From NCBI GenBank assembly GCA_040882225.1, contig JBBEBR010000022.1:505561-569560 (forward strand): 64,000 nt of DNA. The letters run 5' to 3'. How positions within the stretch are numbered: position 1 is the first letter of the stretch; the number at the start of each line of letters is the position of its first letter. Under the pieces are notes generated by a model, which saw nothing but the letters and a program-made list of their open reading frames with translations, did no database searches and was not told the DNA's origin. This DNA is from Gracilimonas sp040882225. GTDB lineage: Bacteria > Bacteroidota > Rhodothermia > Balneolales > Balneolaceae. Below, piece by piece: positions 35,187-43,997 of the stretch. Position numbers and translations under genes: made by a program.

Positions 35187-36206
35187 TTATTTTTTTCGGG
35201 TGATGACGAAATGGATAAGATCTGTGAAATCCTGTTTGGCCTGCGATTCAGGCACGTTTTTCAAACCATCTATGGCTTTTTGAGCGTAATCGTCCATAGC
35301 TTTTCTGGCGTTTTCCATCCCGCCATGCTCATGAACGAAAGCGACAATATCATCTGCATTGGCTGAAGATTTCTTCCGCTTTTTCATTAAACCCTGAATT
35401 TTAGCGGCTTCTTTTTTAGGAGCATGATTTAAGGCTTTTATCAAGGGAAGGGTAACTTTACGCTCTTGAATATCATTTCGGGTAGGTTTTCCAATATCGT
35501 CCGTCCCATAGTCGAACAAGTCATCGCGAATCTGGAAAGCAATCCCGATATTTAATCCCACCTCTCTCATCAGCTGGTGAGCCTCGGAATCATCAGTCAC
35601 AGAAACAGCTCCGCATTCGCAACATGTTGAAATGAGACTGGCCGTTTTTTCTGAGATTATCTGGTAATAACGTTTCTCAGTCATGTTGAATAAACCGGCC
35701 GTCTTTAGTTGGCGTAGTTCTCCTTCACTCATACTTTGCACTGCTCTGGACTGAACCTCCAGAAGCTTGAACTCTTTATTTTCGAGGGCGATCAATAATC
35801 CTTTGGAGAGAAGAAAATCTCCAAGTAAAACACCGGCTTTGTTTTTCCAAATTTTGTTGATGCTCACAAATCCACGCCGGCTGTTGGCTTCATCTACTAC
35901 ATCATCATGAATAAGGGTGGCGGTGTGCAGCAATTCAATCATAGTAGCCGCTATATAACTTCGGTTGTTAATTTCCCCGAAGAGGTTGGCGCTCATAAAA
36001 ACAAGCGTGGGGCGCAGCTCTTTGCCCTTTTGGCGCAGTAAATAATTAACCACTTGATCAAGAACAAATACGTCTGAACGAATGGTTTTTTTGAAGAAGC
36101 TTCTAAAATGCTGCAAGTCTTGAGAAACGGGTTCCGTAATTGCATTTAGCGTTTTTCCGCTTTCTTTACCCGAATTTATCTTTCCTGCCAACTGGTTATC
36201 GGTCAT
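35187..36206 (-). CDS. Polyprenyl diphosphate synthase
   Basis: 339 residues with both aspartate-rich motifs of trans-prenyltransferases: first 'LIHDDVVDEANSRRG' and second 'QIRDDLFDYGTDDIGKPT'. It condenses isopentenyl diphosphate into a long chain for menaquinone or ubiquinone side chains (IspB/HepT-type); chain length cannot be told from motifs alone. It heads the minus-strand unit with lpxH and PBP1A. The ~95 bp to the pfkA start is a divergent promoter region. Confidence 0.9.
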   Translation of the reverse strand: MTDNQLAGKINSGKESGKTLNAITEPVSQDLQHFRSFFKKTIRSDVFVLDQVVNYLLRQKGKELRPTLVFMSANLFGEINNRSYIAATMIELLHTATLIHDDVVDEANSRRGFVSINKIWKNKAGVLLGDFLLSKGLLIALENKEFKLLEVQSRAVQSMSEGELRQLKTAGLFNMTEKRYYQIISEKTASLISTCCECGAVSVTDDSEAHQLMREVGLNIGIAFQIRDDLFDYGTDDIGKPTRNDIQERKVTLPLIKALNHAPKKEAAKIQGLMKKRKKSSANADDIVAFVHEHGGMENARKAMDDYAQKAIDGLKNVPESQAKQDFTDLIHFVITRKK

Positions 36207-36300
36207 GAATTGTGTCTAAAATTTCTTAAACTTGCAGTACTATAATTTAGGGAATATCCTTTACAATTATGCAATAATCACTCATTCACATTTTCGATTT

Positions 36301-37290
36301 ATGTCAGATACAATACCTACAGTAGAACGCATTGCCCTTATCACGAGTGGGGGCGATTCTCCTGGAATGAACGCTGCTATACGTGCTGTAGTCCGTGCTT
36401 CGGCGCACGCGGGTATAAAAGTTTACGGTGTTATGCATGGATATTTTGGGCTTATTAACGATGAATTTATAGAAATGGATGCCCATACAGTTTCTAATAT
36501 TATTCAAAGGGGTGGAACCATTTTGAAGACCGCACGCTCCGAAGAGTTTCGCACAAAAGAAGGCAGAGAAAAAGCCGCAGCTAACCTGAAAAAATATAAT
36601 ATTGACGCACTTGTTGCCATTGGCGGCGACGGCACCTTTGCCGGAGCCAATAAATTGAGCCAGGAGCACAAGTTGAATGCGGTAGGAATTCCCGCTACAA
36701 TTGACAACGACATTATTGGAACAGACGAAACCATAGGTTATGACTCTGCTCTTAACACCGCTCTCGAAGCTATTGACAAAATCAGAGACACCGCCGATGC
36801 GCACGAACGTATGTTTCTTGTGGAAGTAATGGGCAGAGATACTGGATTTATCGCGCTGGAAACAAGCATTGCCAGTGGTGCGGAACTTGCCCTATTGCCG
36901 GAAGAGCTGACAAATGTTGCAGAAATAAAGCGACAGCTAAAAGCCATGCTAAAAGAGCAAAGGCGAAGCAGTCTTATTGTAGTAGCTGAAGGGGATGAAA
37001 CCGGGGGCGCAATAAAATTAGCCGAGAATATTAAATCCGATTTTTCACAGTATGATATGCGGGTTTGCATTCTTGGGCATACGCAAAGAGGAGGCGCACC
37101 AACCGCCCGCGACCGTGTGCTTGCAAGCCGCTTGGGTGCAGCCGCGGTAAAGGTTTTACAAGATGGCCATAGTGAAGTTATGGTTGGGGTGGTAAATAAT
37201 GCTATAAAAATTACACCCATGAGGGTGGCCATTTCAAAAAAGAAGGATTTAGACTACTCATTAATTGATTTAGCCAAACTGTTGAGATAG
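36301..37290 (+). CDS. pfkA: ATP-dependent 6-phosphofructokinase
   Basis: 329 residues from the ATG at 36301; 23 upstream residues in frame (from 36232) do not belong to the family. Motifs: 'ITSGGDSPGMNAAIRAVV', 'GGDGTFAGA' (Gly after Asp, as in ATP-type enzymes), 'ATIDNDIIGTDETIGYDSA', 'VMGRDTGFIAL', 'LGHTQRGGAPTARDRVLASR'. It phosphorylates fructose-6-phosphate in glycolysis. Directly followed by pgi (4 bp), so two consecutive glycolytic enzymes are co-transcribed. Confidence 0.95.
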   Translation: MSDTIPTVERIALITSGGDSPGMNAAIRAVVRASAHAGIKVYGVMHGYFGLINDEFIEMDAHTVSNIIQRGGTILKTARSEEFRTKEGREKAAANLKKYNIDALVAIGGDGTFAGANKLSQEHKLNAVGIPATIDNDIIGTDETIGYDSALNTALEAIDKIRDTADAHERMFLVEVMGRDTGFIALETSIASGAELALLPEELTNVAEIKRQLKAMLKEQRRSSLIVVAEGDETGGAIKLAENIKSDFSQYDMRVCILGHTQRGGAPTARDRVLASRLGAAAVKVLQDGHSEVMVGVVNNAIKITPMRVAISKKKDLDYSLIDLAKLLR

Positions 37291-37294
37291 TAAA

Positions 37295-38584
37295 ATGATT
37301 AGAACTGATACAAGTATTGCACAAAAGTCGATTCAAAAAGAAAATCTTGAGATAGCAAAAGAGAAGGTGCTGGATGCACTGGATCAGTTAAAAAAAGGAT
37401 CTGGTTTAGGAGCGGAATGGTTAGGCTGGCGCAGGTTGGTGTCCCAGCCTAATGATGCTGAGCTGGAACAGGTAATCTCTCTTTCAGAAAAAATACGGGC
37501 TGAAGCCGATGTCTTTATCGTGTGCGGAATTGGCGGTTCTTATTTGGGTGCGAAAGCTGTTATCGATGCACTTTCTCCACATTTTCACAGCAAGGGCCCA
37601 GAAATTCTATACGCAGGCCATCATATGGGCGGAAGATACCTGGAGCAGTTGGCTACCTATTTGAAAACACCAAAGCCTGATGGATCACCTAAAAATATTT
37701 ATTTGAATGTGATCTCTAAATCAGGTTCCACTCTTGAGACGGCGCTTTCATTTCGGTTGCTGCGAGAGCTGATGGAAGATCTATATGGGGAAGAAGCTTC
37801 AAGAAAGATCATTTGTACCACCGGAAAAGAAGGTGGCTTATTGAATAAGCTCATCGCAAAAAAGAATTATCAAAAGTTCATTATTCCAGATGATGTCGGT
37901 GGAAGATTTTCAGTTTTGACCCCGGTAGGACTTTTACCAATTGCTGTGGCGGGAATTGATGTGCGTACTTTATTATATGGAGCGGTATCGGCTTATAACG
38001 AGTTCGAAAAAAATCCTGAGCAAATTCTGGATTATTCCGCAGTTCGGAATGCCTTATATGAACAAGGCAAAACCATTGATGTTTTTGCGACCTTTGAACC
38101 TGAACTTGCTTCCATTGGTGGCTGGATTCAGCAGCTACTTGGCGAAAGTGAAGGGAAGGAAGGTAAAGGGATTTTTCCAGGGACAGCTACTTTTTCTACC
38201 GACTTGCATAGTTTGGGGCAGTTTATACAACAGGGAAAAAGAAGTTTATTAGAAACTTTCATCACCGTAAAAAAACCTTTTTCTAAATTAGAAGTTCAGG
38301 CGATGGATTGGGATGATGACCAGCTAAATTATCTTGCTGGGCAAAATTTCCATACTATAAATTCCAAAGCTCAGGAAGGAACAGTTGAGGCGCACAGAAA
38401 AGGAGATGTGCCCATCATTAAAATTACTTTGGACAACCTGAATGAGGAAAATATTGGAGAGCTTATATACTTCTTCGAACTAATGACGGCAGTTTATGTG
38501 TACAGCCTTGGAGTAAATCCATTCAATCAACCGGGGGTTGAAGATTACAAAAAAGCGATGTACCGTTTGCTCGGGAAAGAATAA
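37295..38584 (+). CDS. pgi: Glucose-6-phosphate isomerase
   Basis: 429 residues, the shorter bacterial type (Bacillus-like, ~450). 'IVCGIGGSYLGAKAVIDAL', 'NVISKSGSTLETALSFR', 'GGRFSVLTPVGLLP', 'QLLGESEGKEGKGI' and C-terminal 'GVNPFNQPGVEDYKKAM' are the family blocks. It interconverts glucose- and fructose-6-phosphate. Between pfkA and a deoxynucleoside kinase in the same unit. Confidence 0.95.
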   Translation: MIRTDTSIAQKSIQKENLEIAKEKVLDALDQLKKGSGLGAEWLGWRRLVSQPNDAELEQVISLSEKIRAEADVFIVCGIGGSYLGAKAVIDALSPHFHSKGPEILYAGHHMGGRYLEQLATYLKTPKPDGSPKNIYLNVISKSGSTLETALSFRLLRELMEDLYGEEASRKIICTTGKEGGLLNKLIAKKNYQKFIIPDDVGGRFSVLTPVGLLPIAVAGIDVRTLLYGAVSAYNEFEKNPEQILDYSAVRNALYEQGKTIDVFATFEPELASIGGWIQQLLGESEGKEGKGIFPGTATFSTDLHSLGQFIQQGKRSLLETFITVKKPFSKLEVQAMDWDDDQLNYLAGQNFHTINSKAQEGTVEAHRKGDVPIIKITLDNLNEENIGELIYFFELMTAVYVYSLGVNPFNQPGVEDYKKAMYRLLGKE

Positions 38585-38593
38585 AAAGCATTT

Positions 38594-39232
38594 ATGGACA
38601 AAAAAAAATTAAGCTCAAAATATATCGCCATTGCGGGAAATATCGGGGCAGGGAAATCATCACTAACAGGTTTACTGGCAAAACATTTTAGCTGGGAGGC
38701 TTTTTATGAATCGGTAGACGATAATCCTTACCTGGCAGATTTTTATGAAGACATGAGACGCTGGAGTTTCAATCTTCAGATTTACTTTTTGTCGAGTAGA
38801 TTTCGCCATCAAAAAGAGATGCTAGAAAATAAAACCAGCCTGATTCAGGATCGTACGATTTATGAAGACGTGGAGATTTTTGCAAAGAACCTGCATGAGA
38901 TGAATTTGATGAGCGACCGGGATTTTGCGAATTACGAATCTCTTTTTCACGAGATGAGTCATTACCTGCGGCCGCCGGATCTTCTTATCTATATTCGTGC
39001 TCAGGTTCCCACGCTCGTGCGCCAAATTCAGTTGCGTGGCAGAGATTATGAAAACACCATCAGGATAGAATATCTGGAAAAACTGAACGTACTTTATGAA
39101 AACTGGATAAGTCAATATGAGCATGAAAAGCTTATTATTGATACTGATGACCTCGATTTTGTAAATAAGCAGGAAGACCTTGGGAAAATTATTGAATTAA
39201 TTGAGCAACGCCTTTACGGGCTATTTAATTGA
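38594..39232 (+). CDS. Deoxynucleoside kinase
   Basis: 212 residues: P-loop 'IAGNIGAGKSSLTGLLAKHF', 'NPYLADFYEDMRRWSFNLQI', the catalytic 'QDRTIYEDVEIFA', and lid 'IQLRGRDYENTI'. It belongs to the dNK family (deoxyadenosine/deoxyguanosine-kinase-like), salvaging deoxynucleosides in the cytoplasm. Specificity is not readable. It follows pgi after 9 bp. Confidence 0.9.
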   Translation: MDKKKLSSKYIAIAGNIGAGKSSLTGLLAKHFSWEAFYESVDDNPYLADFYEDMRRWSFNLQIYFLSSRFRHQKEMLENKTSLIQDRTIYEDVEIFAKNLHEMNLMSDRDFANYESLFHEMSHYLRPPDLLIYIRAQVPTLVRQIQLRGRDYENTIRIEYLEKLNVLYENWISQYEHEKLIIDTDDLDFVNKQEDLGKIIELIEQRLYGLFN

Positions 39233-39285
39233 TTGAACCCCATATGTATAATCCTTATTTTTAGAAGCTATTAAGGAGACTCGTT

Positions 39286-39789
39286 ATGCTCAAGTTTAAG
39301 ATCTTTGAAATACCTGATGAAAAAAGTGAGAGAATCGTTGAATTAGATTCGGATGAATTTGATTTAGGCGACATCACAATGAAGAGTGGAAAATTATTTA
39401 TAAAATTTTACCGCACTCTCCATTTTATTCGTGCACAGTTCAACATTGAGGCAACCGTAGAGTTGGTTTGCGATCGGTCGTTGAGCAATTTTGATTACAA
39501 TGTGAATCAAGATTATGAAGTGCTGTTTAAAGCAGAGCCAATTGAAGAATCGGCAGACGCAAATGGAGCAATCAGGAATTATGATCATTCAAGTAAGCAG
39601 ATAGACCTGGAACAAGATGTTAGAGATACCATTTTGTTAAATCTCCCGGCAAAAAAATTACACCCCCGCTTTTTAGATAAAGAAGGAAATCCGAAAGAAA
39701 TATTGAATGAGAAATTTGGCGATGTTTCTGATAACGATGAAGAGCGAATCGACCCAAGGTGGGAAGCACTTAAAGATTTAAAAAAATAA
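39286..39789 (+). CDS. DUF177 (YceD-family) protein
   Basis: 167 residues. Family pattern: 'EATVELVCDRSLSNFDY', acidic middle 'IDLEQDVRDTILLNLPAKKLHP' and end 'IDPRWEALKDLKK'. DUF177/YceD proteins occur in front of rpmF in most bacteria and are linked with 23S rRNA maturation; exact activity is unsettled. Here too it is followed by rpmF after 20 bp, then plsX, at the head of the fatty-acid operon. Confidence 0.9.
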   Translation: MLKFKIFEIPDEKSERIVELDSDEFDLGDITMKSGKLFIKFYRTLHFIRAQFNIEATVELVCDRSLSNFDYNVNQDYEVLFKAEPIEESADANGAIRNYDHSSKQIDLEQDVRDTILLNLPAKKLHPRFLDKEGNPKEILNEKFGDVSDNDEERIDPRWEALKDLKK

Positions 39790-39809
39790 CATTTATAAAG
39801 GTATAATTA

Positions 39810-39989
39810 ATGGCACATCCAAAGCGAAAAACCTCGAACTCACGAAGAGATAAGCGTCGAGCGCATCATGCAATTTCTGATGTAACCCTCGCAAAATGCT
39901 CCAATTGTGGAACCCTCCATCGCTACCATCATGCGTGCGAAGATTGCGGATATTATCGTGGGCGTCAGGTAATGAAAGCTGCTAACTAA
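39810..39989 (+). CDS. rpmF: 50S ribosomal protein L32
   Basis: 59 residues starting 'MAHPKRKTSNSRRDKRRAHH', with the zinc-ribbon cysteines 'CSNCGTLHRYHHACEDCGYY' and end 'GRQVMKAAN'. A structural protein of the large subunit; its four-cysteine form is zinc-binding. It sits in the conserved DUF177-rpmF-plsX order. Confidence 0.97.
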   Translation: MAHPKRKTSNSRRDKRRAHHAISDVTLAKCSNCGTLHRYHHACEDCGYYRGRQVMKAAN

Positions 39990-40001
39990 AAAAAAGCGAA
40001 T

Positions 40002-40985
40002 ATGATTGTTGCAGTTGATGCTGCCGGAGGAGATTACTTTCCACAAAATCCGATCGAGGGTGCAATACTGGCTATCCAAGAACATGCTGATTTAAGCGTT
40101 CTTCTTGTAGGGCCGGAAGATATTATTCAGAAGGAGCTTTCTAATCATACATATGATGAGAAGCGAATTTTGGTGCACAACGCACCCCAGATTATTGGAA
40201 TGGAAGAATCCCCTGCACAAGCAGTAAAAGGAAAGCAACAATCATCCATTGTATTAGGCATTGGTTTACATAAAGCCGGTAAATGTGATGCTTTTGTAAG
40301 CGCTGGAAATACGGGAGCTTTATTAGCAGCTTCCACATTTATTTTAGGGAAACTTAAAGGTGTTTTACGCCCAACCATAGCTTCCTATTATCCCACCATA
40401 AAAGGATTTCGGCTTATAGTTGACGCCGGAGCGAACCTGGAACTAAAACCAGAAATGGCTTTTCAATTTGCGAAAATGGCACAGATATTTTGCCAGCAAA
40501 TTCTTTCAATTGAATCTCCGAAAGTGGGTTTATTGAATGTTGGAGAAGAAGAAGGCAAAGGGACCGATCTGCTAAAAGAGATTTATAACGAATTAAAAAC
40601 CCTACCCGGTTTTATAGGAAATGTTGAAGGCAAAGACATTCTTCCCGGAAAAGCAGATGTATATGTGTGCGACGGTTTAGTTGGGAATATTGTGTTGAAA
40701 TTCGGTGAGTCTATTCCAGAGATTTTGATGAAAATGGTAGCCCAAGCTATTAAGGAATCAGATTTAAGCGACGATGAAATCAAAAAAGTACAATCAATTC
40801 TACAATCCGCTACATCTTCCTTTAATTACGAAAATGTAGGCGGTATTCCTTTTCTCGGCGTTAACGGGGTAAGTATTGTGGGGCACGGAAGCAGTTCTCC
40901 ACTCGCAATCAAAAACATGATAAATAAAGCCGTGCAATCCGTTGAGAATGACGTGAACGGCAAAATTATAGCATCTCTAAATTGA
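40002..40985 (+). CDS. plsX: Phosphate acyltransferase
   Basis: 327 residues: 'IVAVDAAGGDYFPQNPIEGA' (family often MGGD; here AGGD), 'SAGNTGALLAAS', 'VDAGANLELKPEMAFQFA', 'KVGLLNVGEEEGKGTDLLKE', 'VYVCDGLVGNIVLK'. It converts acyl-ACP to acyl-phosphate for phospholipid synthesis. Twelve bp after rpmF and 13 bp before fabH. Confidence 0.95.
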   Translation: MIVAVDAAGGDYFPQNPIEGAILAIQEHADLSVLLVGPEDIIQKELSNHTYDEKRILVHNAPQIIGMEESPAQAVKGKQQSSIVLGIGLHKAGKCDAFVSAGNTGALLAASTFILGKLKGVLRPTIASYYPTIKGFRLIVDAGANLELKPEMAFQFAKMAQIFCQQILSIESPKVGLLNVGEEEGKGTDLLKEIYNELKTLPGFIGNVEGKDILPGKADVYVCDGLVGNIVLKFGESIPEILMKMVAQAIKESDLSDDEIKKVQSILQSATSSFNYENVGGIPFLGVNGVSIVGHGSSSPLAIKNMINKAVQSVENDVNGKIIASLN

Positions 40986-40998
40986 GTAAGAACTCTTC

Positions 40999-41991
40999 AT
41001 GGAAGTAAAAAGAGCAAAAATTACAGCGGTAGGACATTATCTGCCTGAAGATCGTGTGACCAACAAAGATCTTGAGAAACTGGTAGATACAAATGATGAA
41101 TGGATTCGCTCACGAACGGGAATTGAAGAGCGAAGAGTTCTAAAAGATAAAGACAAGGCAACAGCCTTTATGGCTTCCAAAGCTGCCGAAGAAATTCTGC
41201 AAGAACGTGGAATTTCCGGAGATGAAATCGATCTTATAATAGTAGCCACAGTAACTCCCGATTATCTTTTTCCGGCAACAGCTTGCCTGGTTCAAAAAAA
41301 TATTGGTGCAACAAACGCCTTTGCTTTCGACTTATCGGCAGCCTGCTCGGGATTTTTATACGCACTAACCACCGGTTCTATGTTCATTGAATCTGGAAGA
41401 GCAAAAAAAGTGCTGGTAATCGGGGCAGACAAAATGAGTTCAATTTTGGATATGACCGATCGTACTACTTGTATTCTTTTTGGTGATGGTGCTGCCGCTG
41501 TGCTGCTGGAAGCATCGGAAGACGGAACCGGAATCATTGATCACAAGCATTACACGGAAGGTGATTCTGAATGCAGTTTATATCAACCAGCGGGAGGGAG
41601 CATAAACCCCGCTACTGCTGAAACAGTTGAAAAGAAAATGCATTACCTGAAGCAAGATGGGAAAGCTGTGTTCAAGAAAGCAACTATGGGTATGGCCGAT
41701 GTCTCACTTGAAATTATGCAGCGGAATAATCTTACAGCCGACGATGTTGCGTGGCTGGTTCCTCACCAAGCCAATTTGAGAATTATCGATGCTACCGCAC
41801 GTCGTATGGGGCTTTCCAATGAAAAAGTGATGATCAACATCAACAAATACGGAAACACAACCGCGGCTACTATCCCACTCTGTTTATACGATTGGAAAGA
41901 CAGATTAAATCATGGCGATAATATCATCTTAGCTGCTTTTGGCGGTGGTTTTACATGGGGAGCTGTGTATTTAACCTGGGGGATTAAGTAA
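40999..41991 (+). CDS. fabH: 3-oxoacyl-ACP synthase III
   Basis: 330 residues of KAS III. Active-site Cys in 'DLSAACSGFLYALTTG', His in 'WLVPHQANLRI' and Asn in 'INKYGNTTAATIPL' form the triad; 'GYHLPED' type start 'AVGHYLPEDRVTN'. It starts fatty-acid synthesis from acyl-CoA and malonyl-ACP. Its stop overlaps the fabD start (TAATG). Confidence 0.97.
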   Translation: MEVKRAKITAVGHYLPEDRVTNKDLEKLVDTNDEWIRSRTGIEERRVLKDKDKATAFMASKAAEEILQERGISGDEIDLIIVATVTPDYLFPATACLVQKNIGATNAFAFDLSAACSGFLYALTTGSMFIESGRAKKVLVIGADKMSSILDMTDRTTCILFGDGAAAVLLEASEDGTGIIDHKHYTEGDSECSLYQPAGGSINPATAETVEKKMHYLKQDGKAVFKKATMGMADVSLEIMQRNNLTADDVAWLVPHQANLRIIDATARRMGLSNEKVMININKYGNTTAATIPLCLYDWKDRLNHGDNIILAAFGGGFTWGAVYLTWGIK

Positions 41992-42878
41992 TGAGTAAAG
42001 CGTATTTATTCCCAGGACAAGGCTCTCAATTTGTTGGGATGGGAAAATCCTTATTCGACTCCAACTCTGAAGCGGCCGCGTATTTTGATGATGCAAATGA
42101 AGTTTTGGGATTTGACCTGAAACGAATAATGTTTGAAGGTCCCGAGGAAGAACTAAAGCAAACGGAATTCACTCAACCCGCAATTTTTGTCCATTCTGTT
42201 GCTCTTTTTAGTACACTTGATGCAAAACCCGACATGGTTGCCGGTCATAGTTTGGGGGAATTTTCCGCCTTGGTAGCTTGTGGAGCGGTTTCGTTTGAAG
42301 CGGCTCTGAAAATTGTTGGCAGAAGGGGAGAGTTGATGCAAGAAGCAGGCACTAAAAACCCTGGTACAATGGCTGCTGTAATCGGCATGGAAGATGATGC
42401 CGTTGAAGATATTTGTAAACAGGCATCAGAACAAACCGGCCGAGAAGTTGTTCCCGCAAATTATAACTGTCCGGGACAATTGGTTATTTCGGGTGATGCC
42501 ACCTCGGTTCCAAAAGCGGTAGAACTGGCGAAAGAAAATGGCGCTCGTATGGCCATGCTGCTGCCCGTAAGCGGGGCATTTCATTCTTCTTTGATGCAAC
42601 CCGCATATGATGGGTTGAAAAGCCAGCTCGAAAACCTGCCGATTAATTCCCCAAAGTGCCCGATATATAGTAACTTCACCGCCAAACCAACATCCGACAC
42701 TGAAGAGATACGTTCTAATTTGTTAAATCAATTATTGAATCCGGTTCGCTGGACTCAAACACTCATGAATATGCATGCGGATGGAGCTGATTCATTTGTG
42801 GAAGTGGGGCCGGGAAAAGTTTTACAGAGTTTGGTGAAACGGACTTTAAAAGGTGTTGAAATATCAGGACATCAATAA
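41991..42878 (+). CDS. fabD: Malonyl-CoA:ACP transacylase
   Basis: 295 residues: 'LFPGQGSQFVGMG', the nucleophile 'VAGHSLGEFSALVACGA', 'NYNCPGQLVISGD' and the catalytic His in 'LLPVSGAFHSSLM', ending 'FVEVGPGKVLQSLVKR'. It loads malonyl groups on ACP. Overlaps fabH by one base; fabG follows in 11 bp. Confidence 0.97.
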   Translation: MSKAYLFPGQGSQFVGMGKSLFDSNSEAAAYFDDANEVLGFDLKRIMFEGPEEELKQTEFTQPAIFVHSVALFSTLDAKPDMVAGHSLGEFSALVACGAVSFEAALKIVGRRGELMQEAGTKNPGTMAAVIGMEDDAVEDICKQASEQTGREVVPANYNCPGQLVISGDATSVPKAVELAKENGARMAMLLPVSGAFHSSLMQPAYDGLKSQLENLPINSPKCPIYSNFTAKPTSDTEEIRSNLLNQLLNPVRWTQTLMNMHADGADSFVEVGPGKVLQSLVKRTLKGVEISGHQ

Positions 42879-42889
42879 AAAAATAAAAA

Positions 42890-43639
42890 ATGAGCTTAAC
42901 CTTAGAAGGAAAAACATGTTTAGTTACCGGCGGAAGTCGTGGAATTGGAAAAGCCATTGCGCTCAAACTTGCTGAATTTGGTGCAGATGTCGCAATTACA
43001 TATGCCCGCTCAGCGGATGCCGCGAACGAGGTAAAATCAGCGATAGAAAAGCTTGGCAGAAAAGCAAAAGCCTTGCAGGCAGATGCTGTTGATTTCGCAC
43101 GCACCGAAGAAGTTGTGAATGAAATCGTGAACGACTGGGGAAAGTTAGATGTAGTGGTGAACAACGCTGGAATAACCAAAGATAACCTGATTTTACGCAT
43201 GAGTGAAGAGCAGTGGGATGATGTAATCACCACAAACCTGAAGAGCATCTTTAACTACTCAAAAGCTGCTGCCAAACCCATGATGCGAAACAGAGGCGGG
43301 TCTATTATCAACATTAGTTCGGTGGTAGGTATTTCTGGGAATGCGGGACAAAGTAATTATGCGGCTTCCAAGGCAGGGATCATCGGCTTCACCAAATCTT
43401 ACGCAAAAGAACTTGCTTCACGAAATATCAGGGCAAATGTAATTGCTCCGGGATATATTCTTACTGATATGACCGGACAGTTAGACGAAAAACTTTTAGA
43501 AGGAATTAAAGCGGAAACACCACTTGGCAGAGCCGGAGATGCCGATGAAGTGGCGAACACAGTTGTGTTTCTTGCATCGGATATGAGTTCGTACATTACA
43601 GGAGAAACTATTAGAGTTGATGGTGGCATGGCAATGTAA
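42890..43639 (+). CDS. fabG: 3-oxoacyl-ACP reductase
   Basis: 249 residues of classical SDR: 'VTGGSRGIGKAIA', 'NNAGITKDNLILRM' (FabG signature), 'INISSVVG', 'NYAASKAGIIGFTK', ending 'ITGETIRVDGGMAM'. Reduces 3-oxoacyl-ACP with NADPH. In order between fabD and acpP, as in most bacteria. Confidence 0.96.
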   Translation: MSLTLEGKTCLVTGGSRGIGKAIALKLAEFGADVAITYARSADAANEVKSAIEKLGRKAKALQADAVDFARTEEVVNEIVNDWGKLDVVVNNAGITKDNLILRMSEEQWDDVITTNLKSIFNYSKAAAKPMMRNRGGSIINISSVVGISGNAGQSNYAASKAGIIGFTKSYAKELASRNIRANVIAPGYILTDMTGQLDEKLLEGIKAETPLGRAGDADEVANTVVFLASDMSSYITGETIRVDGGMAM

Positions 43640-43736
43640 TTACATATGTTGCAGAAGCTTTCATGAATTTTTAAGTTCAAATCTCTTATTTTCTCAAAAT
43701 ATATAACTACCAACTAATCACTGAATAGGACGCAAA

Positions 43737-43976
43737 ATGTCACAAGACGTAGAATCAAAAGTAAAAAATATAATAATTGATAAATTGGGTGTAGATGAGG
43801 CAGAAGTAACTACTGACGCTAATTTCACTAACGATTTAGGTGCAGATTCTCTGGATACTGTTGAGCTTATCATGGAATTTGAAAAAGAATTCGACTTGAG
43901 CATATCTGACGAAGATGCCGAAAATATCGCAACTGTTGGAGACGCAGTAAGCTATCTTTCGGGAAAACTTTCCTAA
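43737..43976 (+). CDS. acpP: Acyl carrier protein
   Basis: 79 residues, acidic, with the phosphopantetheine Ser in 'DLGADSLDTVELIMEFE'. The 97-bp gap to fabG may hold an additional promoter, useful because ACP is needed in large amounts. fabF follows after 21 bp. Confidence 0.97.
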   Translation: MSQDVESKVKNIIIDKLGVDEAEVTTDANFTNDLGADSLDTVELIMEFEKEFDLSISDEDAENIATVGDAVSYLSGKLS

Positions 43977-43997
43977 TAAACATTACAAAAATAAACT

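Noticed and set aside
36304..36804. 166-codon minus-strand frame opposite pfkA
   Set aside because: Fully antisense to a canonical phosphofructokinase; composition is what codon shadowing produces.
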